This document shows positions 50,894-58,658 of a stretch of 60,950 nucleotides of DNA, one piece after another. The notes below the pieces were generated by a model. The model made no database searches and had not been told where the DNA came from. It was given only the letters and a program-made list of their open reading frames with translations. A program made the position numbers and the translations under genes. Source of the DNA: Candidatus Obscuribacterium magneticum (lineage in GTDB: Bacteria > Elusimicrobiota > Elusimicrobia > F11); contig JAJAPZ010000010.1 in the NCBI GenBank assembly GCA_020523905.1, positions 1 to 60,950 on the forward strand, given 5' to 3'. Numbering within the stretch: position 1 is the first letter of the stretch; each line of letters starts with the position of its first letter.

Positions 50894-52060
50894 ATGAGCA
50901 ATCATCCAACGTTTTCAATTATCAAAAAGGATTCTTCTTCCAAAGCCCGCGCGGGGATTTTGCAGACGCCTCATGGAACGGTGGAGACCCCTGTTTTTAT
51001 GCCGGTCGGAACACAGGGAAGCGTCAAAACCATGGGCGCCGAAGAATTGGAGCAGATGGGCTATCAGATTCTGCTTTCGAACACCTACCATCTGATCTTA
51101 AGGCCGGGCTCTGAAACGTTAAAAAACGCCGGTGGCCTCCACAAATTCATGTCTTGGCCCCGGGCCCTTTTGACCGATTCGGGCGGCTATCAGGTCTTCT
51201 CCCTGGCGCCACGCTGCAAGATCAGTGAAACCGGCGTTGAATTTTCATCCCACGTGGATGGGACTCGATGCGAACTCTCACCGGAAATAACCACACGATT
51301 TCAGCTGGACATCGGAGCGGACATCGCCATGTGTTTGGATGATTGTCCGCCGTATCCATCCCTTGAACGGGACGCCAGGCAAAGCATGGAACGAACGCTT
51401 CGCTGGGCCGAGCGGTGCCGGCAGGCTTATCAAGGCTGGTTGAAGGAGAGAGACCTTCAGCGTTCAAGCTCACCCTTACCTTTATTATTCGGCATTACCC
51501 AGGGGGCGAGTTTTCCGGAGTTACGAAAGAAATCCAGCCAGAAAACGGTTGAAATCGGGTTTCCCGGTTACGCCATCGGCGGTCTGGGAGTGGGCGAGCC
51601 CCGGAAGGACACAGTCGAGTTTTTGGAGGCGAGCTTGGAACCCCTCCCCGTGGAGCAGCCTCGGTACTTGATGGGATTCGGAAAGCCGGAGGACATGTGG
51701 GAGTTTGTGGAGAAAGGGGTCGACATGTTCGATTGCGTGCTGCCCACCCGGAACGGCCGCAACGGCCAGGGCTTCACCTCCATTGGGCGCATCAATGTCG
51801 CGAACGCCGATTATAAAGAAGATTTTTCGCCGCTAGACACGAGCTGCAACTGCTTGACCTGCACACGTTATACGCGCGCCTATATCTGCCATTTGTTCCG
51901 GGCCGGCGAGATGCTCGCCCCTCGGCTCGTAACTTTACACAATTTATGCTTTATGATAAGGTTGCTGCGCTCTATTCGAGACGCCATTCTGAACGGAAAA
52001 TTCCAAGAAGCGAAAAAAGAGTTTCTTCGCAAATACGAAAGAGGAGAGAGTGATTTTTAA
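50894..52060 (+). CDS. tgt: tRNA-guanine transglycosylase Tgt
   Basis: This is an enzyme of about 388 residues that exchanges guanine 34 for preQ1 in tRNAs Asp, Asn, His and Tyr. Features are ARAGILQTPHGTVETPVFMP, the catalytic Asp in LLTDSGGYQVFSLA, GGLGVGEPRKDTVEF, the second Asp in DMFDCVLPTRNGRNGQGF, and the zinc site CNCLTCTRYTRAYICHLF. ATG 50894 is chosen because the upstream part of the frame lies in the palindromic repeat. The stop overlaps the next gene by 11 bp. tRNA-Asp, one of its substrates, is encoded at 39446. Confidence 0.96.
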   Translation: MSNHPTFSIIKKDSSSKARAGILQTPHGTVETPVFMPVGTQGSVKTMGAEELEQMGYQILLSNTYHLILRPGSETLKNAGGLHKFMSWPRALLTDSGGYQVFSLAPRCKISETGVEFSSHVDGTRCELSPEITTRFQLDIGADIAMCLDDCPPYPSLERDARQSMERTLRWAERCRQAYQGWLKERDLQRSSSPLPLLFGITQGASFPELRKKSSQKTVEIGFPGYAIGGLGVGEPRKDTVEFLEASLEPLPVEQPRYLMGFGKPEDMWEFVEKGVDMFDCVLPTRNGRNGQGFTSIGRINVANADYKEDFSPLDTSCNCLTCTRYTRAYICHLFRAGEMLAPRLVTLHNLCFMIRLLRSIRDAILNGKFQEAKKEFLRKYERGESDF

Positions 52061-53174
52061 AATGGGCTCGAGAAAAAAGACAGCCTCTTTTCTTGCTCTG
52101 CTTGGGCTTTTTAGCGTGTGCCTCGCGGCCAAACCCGCTCCTCTTGATAAAAAAACGCTTCAGAAGGCGTGGGGCGTGGTTGAGCAGGCGCTCATTTACA
52201 AAGATTCGGCCATCCGGGAAGAGGCGGTACGGACACTGGAATTTGTCAACTATCCGGCTTCCGCGCGGGCATTGACCACGGCCCTCAACGATGAGAGCGA
52301 TTACGTCCGCATTTGGGCCGCGAAAATTTTGGCCAAGAAGGGCAGTCTGAACGGGAAAGAAACGGTGTTGAGCATTTTGCGATCGACTCCTCAGGCGCCG
52401 GAAGATGCCTCGGGACCCTTGGCGGCTCTGGTCAAGATGCGGGCCCTGGCGCAGGGGCGTTTGCGGGCCGAGGCCGCCAAAGCGCTCGGCCAAATAGGCG
52501 ACCGAGCCGTGATCCCTGATCTAAAAGAAGCCAAGATGGATTCAGACGGGCAGGTTCGGGACGGCGCATCCGTGGGGCTGGCTCTGTTGGGCGATCAAAG
52601 TCATACGATTGTTTTTATCAGCGCGCTCAAGGATCCCGATAAAGGAGTGCGTATGGCGGCCGCCGAGGCCATCGAGGCCATCGGCGATCCCCGGGCCGCA
52701 TCGGGTTTTCTCTCTCTGCTCAAGGAAGCGGACGAGACCATGCGCGTGATCGCCGCCCGGGGTTTGGGAAAGATGAAAGCCCGGGAAGCCATCGGCCCCC
52801 TGTCGGCGGCCCTTACGGACCCTTCCGATGCCGTACGGGAGCAGGCCGCCTGGGCGTTGGGGGAGATCGGAGCGGCCGAGAAAATGCCCGCGCTCAAAGC
52901 GTCTCTTTCCGATCCAGCGGATCGGGTCAAAATCAACGCGGCCGTGGCCCTCGGCCGGCTTGGCGATTCGTCAGGTCTTACCGTTTTGGAAGAGCTCTTG
53001 AGCTCAAACGACATGGAAGCAAGGGCCTTGGCCGCCAAAGCCCTGGGGTATATTCCCAATCCCAATGCCCAGAGTTTGGCGGTGAAGTCGTTGGATGATG
53101 GGAATATCCGGACGCGCCTGGGTGCGGCGACGTCGGTTTTCATGATGGATTTTCGAAAAAAAGGACGGAATTGA
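52050..53174 (+). CDS. Exported HEAT-repeat protein of unknown function
   Basis: This 374-residue protein has an N-terminal signal sequence (TASFLALLGLFSVCLAAKP) and then an array of HEAT/PBS-lyase type repeats of about 31 residues. Examples are VRIWAAKILAKKG, LRAEAAKALGQIGDRAVIPD, VRMAAAEAIEAIGDPRAASG, MRVIAARGLGKMKAREAIGP, VREQAAWALGEIGAAEKMPA and VKINAAVALGRLGDSSGLTV. Such arrays are protein-binding scaffolds. The start is GTG 52050, inside the end of tgt with AGGAGAG upstream; ATG 52062 is an alternative. It lies between tgt and yajC, a locus that is usually uninterrupted, so a link to Sec or envelope biogenesis is possible but unproven. Confidence 0.85.
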   Translation: MIFKMGSRKKTASFLALLGLFSVCLAAKPAPLDKKTLQKAWGVVEQALIYKDSAIREEAVRTLEFVNYPASARALTTALNDESDYVRIWAAKILAKKGSLNGKETVLSILRSTPQAPEDASGPLAALVKMRALAQGRLRAEAAKALGQIGDRAVIPDLKEAKMDSDGQVRDGASVGLALLGDQSHTIVFISALKDPDKGVRMAAAEAIEAIGDPRAASGFLSLLKEADETMRVIAARGLGKMKAREAIGPLSAALTDPSDAVREQAAWALGEIGAAEKMPALKASLSDPADRVKINAAVALGRLGDSSGLTVLEELLSSNDMEARALAAKALGYIPNPNAQSLAVKSLDDGNIRTRLGAATSVFMMDFRKKGRN

Positions 53175-53176
53175 TT

Positions 53177-53584
53177 ATGAAGAAAATGACTTTTAGAAAG
53201 GCTCTTTTTTCTCTCGCCCTCTTGGGCGGCCAGGCGAGCTCCTTGTTCGCTATGGCCGGCCAACCCAACGCCGATCCCAATGCCCCGCCACCGCCCGCCT
53301 GGATCACCTATATGCCGATTATTTTTATGATCGCCGTGTTCTATTTTCTGCTCATACGCCCTCAAATGAGGCAGCGGAAAGATCATCAAAAGATGGTGGA
53401 TTCCCTGAAAAAGGGCGATAAAATCATCACCCAAGGGGGATTCCACGCGACGGTGGTCAACATCGGGCCGGGGTTCGTTGACGTAAAATTAAATGAAGAT
53501 ACGAAAGTTAAAATTCAACGTTCGGCGGTGCAGCAAGTCTTGCCGGAAAGTCAAGTTGTTGAAGTCGGAGCCGGAGCCAAATGA
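53177..53584 (+). CDS. yajC: Sec translocase accessory protein YajC
   Basis: This is a small inner membrane protein of about 135 residues that associates with SecDF. The membrane helix WITYMPIIFMIAVFYFLLIRPQ and the following RPQMRQRKDHQKMVDSLKKG with GDKIITQGGFHATVV are the family hallmark. An extra N-terminal hydrophobic segment (ALFSLALLGGQASSLFAMA) precedes it and looks like a signal peptide, longer than in the short E. coli protein. ATG 53177 is used; TTG 53171 overlaps the preceding stop. secD starts within its stop codon (ATGA). Confidence 0.95.
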   Translation: MKKMTFRKALFSLALLGGQASSLFAMAGQPNADPNAPPPPAWITYMPIIFMIAVFYFLLIRPQMRQRKDHQKMVDSLKKGDKIITQGGFHATVVNIGPGFVDVKLNEDTKVKIQRSAVQQVLPESQVVEVGAGAK

Positions 53585-55020
53585 GCAATAAACTTATTTC
53601 GCAGCTTGCCATTATTTTTGCGGTCATTGTCGGCGCCGGCCTCATGCTTTATCCCAATTTCGTCTGGTACGCCATTCCCCTGGAGCAAAGGACCCTCCAA
53701 GCCAAACGAAAAAATCCTCTGGCCCGGAAAGTGATTCCGCTCGGGCTTGACCTTCAAGGCGGGGTCCATTTGGTTTATGAGATGGACACGTCGAAACTCC
53801 CCGATGAGAGCGACGAGACGGTCAAGCAGGCCATCGATCAGAATATCGTGGTGATCAACAACCGGATTGATGCCCTGGGCGTCGCCAACCCCTTTGTCGC
53901 CCGCCAGGGACGGAATTTCGTCGTCATCCAAATGCCGGGCGTGTATGAGAGCGAAGAGGCCAAGCGCTTGATCGGCAAAACCGCCCTTCTTGAATTTCGG
54001 CTTGTCCGCCAAGACGATACGCTCATTAAAATCGTTCAGGAGATCGAGAGCAAGGGGATTCAACCCGAGGATGTCATCAATGACCGCCTGCCGGCGGACA
54101 TTAAGAAGATGATTCCGGAGGGAATGGATATCCTTCCTGTGCGCGAGGGGGGGTACCTCCTCGTTAATGCCAAGGCGGATTTGACGGGGAAATATCTCAA
54201 GCGAGCCCGGGTTGAATTTGGCAGCTCCGGTTCCTTGGGAGGTCTTTCCATCGGATTTGAGCTGGACGCCGATGGCGCCACCCTGTTTGAAGCGTTGACG
54301 GCCGCTCACATCAACGAGCGGCTGGCCATTGTGTTGGACCGGCAGATTCAATCCGCCCCCAACATCCAAACACGGATTCCCGGTGGCCGGGGACAAATCA
54401 CGGGCACCTTCAGCGAGCAGGAAGCCAAGAGCTTGGCGAACGTTCTTAATTCCGGGAATTTGCAGGCCCCTATGATCGTCGCCGAAGAACGAACGGTCGG
54501 ACCGGAGCTCGGCGAAGACTCGATCCGCTCCGGCTTTAAGGCCATGGCCATCGGTTTTGTTCTCGTCATTCTTTTTATGATCATGTACTACAAACTGTCC
54601 GGAGCCTTGGCGGATATCGCTTTGATATTGAATCTTATATTTCTTTTGGCGATTATGTCCTGGTTGAAGGCCACCCTCACCATGCCCGGCATTGCCGGGA
54701 TCATCCTTTCACTGGCGATGGCCGTCGATGCCAATGTCTTGATCCTCGAGCGTGTGAGAGAAGAACTGAGGAAAGGAAAAGACGTGCACATGTCCATCGA
54801 CGATGGTTACAGCAAGGCTTTTTCCGCGATTTTGGACGGCAATGTGACCACCATTCTGGCGGCGGCGTTTCTCTTCCAGTTTGGGACGGGCCCCGTGAAA
54901 GGATTCGGGGTGACGCTGATGTGGGGTCTGATCATCTCCATGGTCACGGCGGTGTATGTCACGCGGATTTTATATGAAACCTGGTTTGTGTTGTTTAAAC
55001 CAAAAGTGTTGAGCGTCTAA
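53581..55020 (+). CDS. secD: Protein translocase subunit SecD
   Basis: This is a 479-residue inner membrane protein that uses the proton gradient to help pull proteins through SecYEG. The first helix is QLAIIFAVIVGAGLMLYPNF. The large periplasmic P1 domain follows, from GLDLQGGVHLVYEMD to ITGTFSEQEAKSLANVLNSG. Then come five helices with the conserved IILSLAMAVDANVLILERVR and a final FGVTLMWGLIISMVTAVYVT. ATG 53581 overlaps the yajC stop. secF follows after 4 bp. Confidence 0.97.
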   Translation: MSNKLISQLAIIFAVIVGAGLMLYPNFVWYAIPLEQRTLQAKRKNPLARKVIPLGLDLQGGVHLVYEMDTSKLPDESDETVKQAIDQNIVVINNRIDALGVANPFVARQGRNFVVIQMPGVYESEEAKRLIGKTALLEFRLVRQDDTLIKIVQEIESKGIQPEDVINDRLPADIKKMIPEGMDILPVREGGYLLVNAKADLTGKYLKRARVEFGSSGSLGGLSIGFELDADGATLFEALTAAHINERLAIVLDRQIQSAPNIQTRIPGGRGQITGTFSEQEAKSLANVLNSGNLQAPMIVAEERTVGPELGEDSIRSGFKAMAIGFVLVILFMIMYYKLSGALADIALILNLIFLLAIMSWLKATLTMPGIAGIILSLAMAVDANVLILERVREELRKGKDVHMSIDDGYSKAFSAILDGNVTTILAAAFLFQFGTGPVKGFGVTLMWGLIISMVTAVYVTRILYETWFVLFKPKVLSV

Positions 55021-55024
55021 TCCC

Positions 55025-55924
55025 ATGGAATTTTTTCACGGCACAAAAATAGATTTCATCGGGAAGCGATATTTTTTCTTTGCCGTTTCCCTGGCTTTTC
55101 TCGGGGTGGCCTCTTATGGTTTCGTCAAACAGAAAGGTCCCATATTGGGGCTCGAGTTCACCGGCGGAACATTGATACAAATTGGATTCAAAAGCCTGCC
55201 CCCGATCGATGCCATTCGCGGCCATATCACCGCCGCGGAATACGAAGGATTCGGCCTTCAGACTCAACCCTCTACCAACAGCATCATCATTCGGGTGAAG
55301 TCGGGCGTGAAATCCAAGGAGGATGTGGCGAGTGAGTTGCTGAATATTTTAAGAACCAACTATCCCGATAACGTCAAGCCCCATGTGGATCGGATCGAAT
55401 TTATAGGACCCGTGATCGGCAAGAAATTGATCCGGGACACATTTTTTGCGATTTTGGGCTCTTTGGGCGTCATTCTCATTTATGTGGCCTTCCGATTTCG
55501 TAATTTTATATGGGCATTCACAGGAGTATTGGCCTTGGCGCATGATGTTTTCATCAGCTGGGGGCTTTTGACGCTGGTCGGGAGTGAGACGACCCTGGTG
55601 GGGGTGGCGGCACTGCTTACCATCGCGGGTTATTCCATCAACGATACCATTGTCATATTCGACCGGGTGCGGGAAGCCCTGCGCACCTCCCGAAAGGAAA
55701 CGTTGAGTGAATTGTACAACCGGGCTCTTAACGAAACGCTGGGCCGAACCGTAAACACCTCCATGACGGTTTTAATGGCGTCTCTGAGCCTCCTTTTCTT
55801 GGGGGGGCAGGTCATCCGGGAATTTGCCATGCTCATGACGTTCGGGACGTTCATTGGCGTCTATTCCACCGTGGCGGTGGCCCTGGGCTTGGTCTATGAA
55901 TTTGAGACACGTCGGGAAAAATAA
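55025..55924 (+). CDS. secF: Protein translocase subunit SecF
   Basis: This is a 299-residue partner of SecD. The first helix is FFFAVSLAFLGVASYGF and the periplasmic motif is GLEFTGGTLIQIGF. Five further helices include DTFFAILGSLGVILIYVAF and the signature TIAGYSINDTIVIFDRVREA. Its length and motifs are normal. An uncharacterised gene begins 6 bp after its stop, so the operon continues. Confidence 0.97.
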   Translation: MEFFHGTKIDFIGKRYFFFAVSLAFLGVASYGFVKQKGPILGLEFTGGTLIQIGFKSLPPIDAIRGHITAAEYEGFGLQTQPSTNSIIIRVKSGVKSKEDVASELLNILRTNYPDNVKPHVDRIEFIGPVIGKKLIRDTFFAILGSLGVILIYVAFRFRNFIWAFTGVLALAHDVFISWGLLTLVGSETTLVGVAALLTIAGYSINDTIVIFDRVREALRTSRKETLSELYNRALNETLGRTVNTSMTVLMASLSLLFLGGQVIREFAMLMTFGTFIGVYSTVAVALGLVYEFETRREK

Positions 55925-55930
55925 GTCCTC

Positions 55931-56545
55931 ATGAAAGTTAAGAAATTTCGCATCCGGCCCCGTCTAGGGATTGTGGCCCGGACCCTCCGGTCCATGATGT
56001 CGGTCAAACAGCTGGCGGCGGATTTGGAGGAATCCATCCCTAAAGAATCCGAGGATTTTCTCTCTCACGTCGCCCCGGTGGCGTTCTACCAAACCTGGTC
56101 CAAAGACGAGATCCCGCCCCATTATCGCGACGTCTTGGAGCAGGCCGGTTGGGAGAAAGCCATTGCCGTATCGGCCCTGATTGCCACTATTGGACCTGCG
56201 CCGGAAGACTATCTATCCGAACTTCTGATGAGTGGGGAAACCACGCGGTCCCTCCTCATCACGGCGTTAAGCGAAGAGTCAGCGGATCTTTCACTTCAGT
56301 TTCTCTTCAAATTGCTGGCGGAGGATGCCAAGGCCGATGATTGCGATGTGTCGGAGCCATTGATCGTAGTGGATCCCAACCTTCTGGCCGAAACCCTCGT
56401 GTTGACGGGCGCCGAGCAGGAGGGGATTCACCTGGATGCCGCCGCCCATCTCACCCCCCGGTTCACACACGTGGCCCTCGCCGGTTGGCTTCCCATCTCC
56501 AAAAAGAAACGGCTGGTTCAGGTCCCCAAGAAAAAGACATCCTAA
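55931..56545 (+). CDS. Conserved-looking protein of unknown function at the end of the sec operon
   Basis: I do not recognise this 204-residue protein. It has a very basic N-terminus (MKVKKFRIRPRLGIVARTLR), no membrane segment or signal, an acidic middle with leucine-rich helices (YLSELLMSGETTRSLLITAL), and a basic C-terminus (WLPISKKKRLVQVPKKKTS). One cysteine is present (DDCDVSE). ATG 55931 is 6 bp after secF, so it is almost certainly co-transcribed. The shape suggests a cytosolic helical protein with charged tails that could bind nucleic acid or membrane surface. No function can be assigned. Confidence 0.75.
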   Translation: MKVKKFRIRPRLGIVARTLRSMMSVKQLAADLEESIPKESEDFLSHVAPVAFYQTWSKDEIPPHYRDVLEQAGWEKAIAVSALIATIGPAPEDYLSELLMSGETTRSLLITALSEESADLSLQFLFKLLAEDAKADDCDVSEPLIVVDPNLLAETLVLTGAEQEGIHLDAAAHLTPRFTHVALAGWLPISKKKRLVQVPKKKTS

Positions 56546-56574
56546 TCCGTTGGATTTTCCTTACGTCATACGTC

Positions 56575-56700
56575 ATCGCGAGCAAAGCAATTCGCTTGTC
56601 ATCATCCCCCCGAAGGCGGATATCCCGTACGTGAACATCGGAAGGGATATCCGCCTTCGGGGGGATGACATGGATGGTTTTGTTACGTTGGCCATGACAA
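56575..56700. repeat. Palindromic repeat with nested hairpin before the DUF374-Kdo transferase gene
   Basis: A perfect 24-bp inverted repeat (56603-56626 beginning CATCCCCCCGAAGGCGG, with 56644-56667) has loop sequence GTGAACATC at 56631-56639. It lies between GTCATCGCGAGC-type and GGCCATGAC-type ends, which suggests insertion into another element as at 26835-27011. Confidence 0.85.
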
Positions 56701-56708
56701 AATGATTT

Positions 56709-58658
56709 ATGACTGACGCGATCCCCCGTATCACATGGCTTCACTGCCTGGTCTCTTATGTCGGGGCTGGGTACCTCCATTTGGTGGGCCGGACCTCCTT
56801 CGTCCAGAAATGGGACGACCCAGAATTCCTGAGCTATCGCCGGAAACGGCGACCCCTGATTTACGCTCTCTGGCACAACGCCCAGGTCTTTCTGGCCTAT
56901 GCCCATCGCGGGGAACAGGCCAGCATTATGGTCAGTCTGAGCAAAGACGGCGAATACATCGCGCAAATCATGAAGCGGATGGGATTGAAGGCCGTCCGGG
57001 GATCCTCCAGCCGGGGGGGGGACCAGGCCATGAGGGAGATGCTTCTTAATTTGGAGAAGGGGGGGCAAGCGGGATTTACTCCCGACGGTCCGCGGGGTCC
57101 GGTTTTTGTGGTCCAGGGAGGCGTCATCACGGCGGCTCAGATGTCCGGCGCTCCCATCGTTCCCACGGCCGTCACCTACCGCCGGCAATTGGTTTTTCGG
57201 ACGTGGGACAAATACCGGGTTCCCCTTCCTTTTGACCATATCGTTGTGGCACACGGAAAGCCTTTTAAAATCGGAAAAGACATGTCCGTGGAGGAGGCCA
57301 AAGGGAAAATAAAAGAAGCCATCGGTGGAGTCTGGGATGGATCGGATGAAGCGGACCGGGCGGCGCCTTCCTGGTTCAGTTCATTGTCGGGTCTTCTTCT
57401 TTTTTATCTGTACAATGTGTCGGCTGTCCTGCTCCTGCCCTTTTGGATGCCTTTTCTGTTTATTAAATACGGTGTTAAACGGTCCCTCCTGGATTTATCC
57501 GAACGGTTGGGGCGAAGCTCTCCCCCTCGGTGTGAAAAACCTCTCCTATGGCTTCATTCCGCTTCTCTCGGCGAATGGCAGGCCGCCGAACCGTTGTACA
57601 AGGACTTGAGCAAAGATGATAAATACGCGTTCTTTGTCACCGTCACCTCGCCGGAAGCCAAGCAAACGATCCGAAAGAGCCACCCGAACTTGACTGTTCA
57701 GCTTCTCCCTGTCGATTTGCCCTGGATCGTGACCCGTTGGCTGAAGACGTTTGATCCCCATGCGCTCCTCATCGTCGAAACGGAATTGTGGGCGAATCTT
57801 CTCCATGCGGTTCATCGAAAGAATGTCCCGGCGTTTATCGTTAATGGACGGATCTCAAAGCGAAGCGCCCTCTTCTGGAGTGTCGTCCGGCCTCTCGCGT
57901 GGCGGATCATGTCCCGGATCTGCGGCTTTTATATGCGGACCGAAGCTGATGCGGAGAGGTTTTGCCGGTTGGGCGCTTCGCCGCGCCTGACGGAAATCAC
58001 CGGTAATTTAAAGACCGATAACGTGAAGGTATTGACCCATGAAGACAAAAAGGCGATGCGGTTGAAGCTTTTTGGTTTTCAGGATGGCGTGATCCTGGTG
58101 GGGGGGAGCACCTGGCCGGGGGAAGAAAAAGATCTCTTGAAAATTTTCGGAATCCTGGGACCCAAAAGCGTTTGGCTTGTTTTGGCCCCGCGCCGGAAAG
58201 AGAGGATCCCCGAGGTGGCCCGCCTGTTGGCGCAATCCGCGCTTCCGTGGTCCACTTGGAGTCAGGTGAAAGAAAAGAGGATTTGGGATACGAAGGTGCT
58301 TTTGGTGGATACCTTTGGCGATCTAAAGGACCTTTATGGTGCCGCCGATATGGCTTTCATCGGGGGGAGTCTATTCCCCAAGGGGGGGCAGAATCCCATC
58401 GAACCCGCATCGGCCCGGTTGGCACTGATCATGGGTCCCCACATGGACAATTTTCTGGAAGAGGCCCGGGAGCTCAAGAAAGTGGGAGCGGCGCGACAGG
58501 TGAATGATGGGCCAGAATTGCTAAATTGTGCCTCGGAGATGCTGGCGCACGGAGAAATGAGACAAGCGAGGGGAGATGCCGCCGCCCGTTGGGTCATTAA
58601 CAAACAGGGCGGCGTGCATAAAACGCTGGAGGGATTAAAAAGGCAGCTGGGACCATGA
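56709..58658 (+). CDS. waaA: Fusion of DUF374 lysophospholipid acyltransferase-like domain and Kdo transferase WaaA
   Basis: This 649-residue protein has two parts. Residues 1 to about 225 are a DUF374 domain: LIYALWHNAQVFLAYAHRG, VSLSKDGEYIAQIMKRMG, RGSSSRGGDQAMREML and GFTPDGPRGPVFVVQGGVIT, the HN and PDGPRGP motifs of this acyltransferase-like family. From about 230 a membrane anchor (LLLFYLYNVSAVLLLPFW) leads into Kdo transferase: LHSASLGEWQAAEPLY, LLIVETELWANLLHAVH, NGRISKRSALFWSVVRP, ITGNLKTDNVK and FIGGSLFPKGGQNPIEPASA. The Kdo domain attaches Kdo to lipid A precursor at the inner membrane. The two are usually separate neighbouring genes. The stop overlaps the next ATG (ATGA). Confidence 0.93.
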   Translation: MTDAIPRITWLHCLVSYVGAGYLHLVGRTSFVQKWDDPEFLSYRRKRRPLIYALWHNAQVFLAYAHRGEQASIMVSLSKDGEYIAQIMKRMGLKAVRGSSSRGGDQAMREMLLNLEKGGQAGFTPDGPRGPVFVVQGGVITAAQMSGAPIVPTAVTYRRQLVFRTWDKYRVPLPFDHIVVAHGKPFKIGKDMSVEEAKGKIKEAIGGVWDGSDEADRAAPSWFSSLSGLLLFYLYNVSAVLLLPFWMPFLFIKYGVKRSLLDLSERLGRSSPPRCEKPLLWLHSASLGEWQAAEPLYKDLSKDDKYAFFVTVTSPEAKQTIRKSHPNLTVQLLPVDLPWIVTRWLKTFDPHALLIVETELWANLLHAVHRKNVPAFIVNGRISKRSALFWSVVRPLAWRIMSRICGFYMRTEADAERFCRLGASPRLTEITGNLKTDNVKVLTHEDKKAMRLKLFGFQDGVILVGGSTWPGEEKDLLKIFGILGPKSVWLVLAPRRKERIPEVARLLAQSALPWSTWSQVKEKRIWDTKVLLVDTFGDLKDLYGAADMAFIGGSLFPKGGQNPIEPASARLALIMGPHMDNFLEEARELKKVGAARQVNDGPELLNCASEMLAHGEMRQARGDAAARWVINKQGGVHKTLEGLKRQLGP

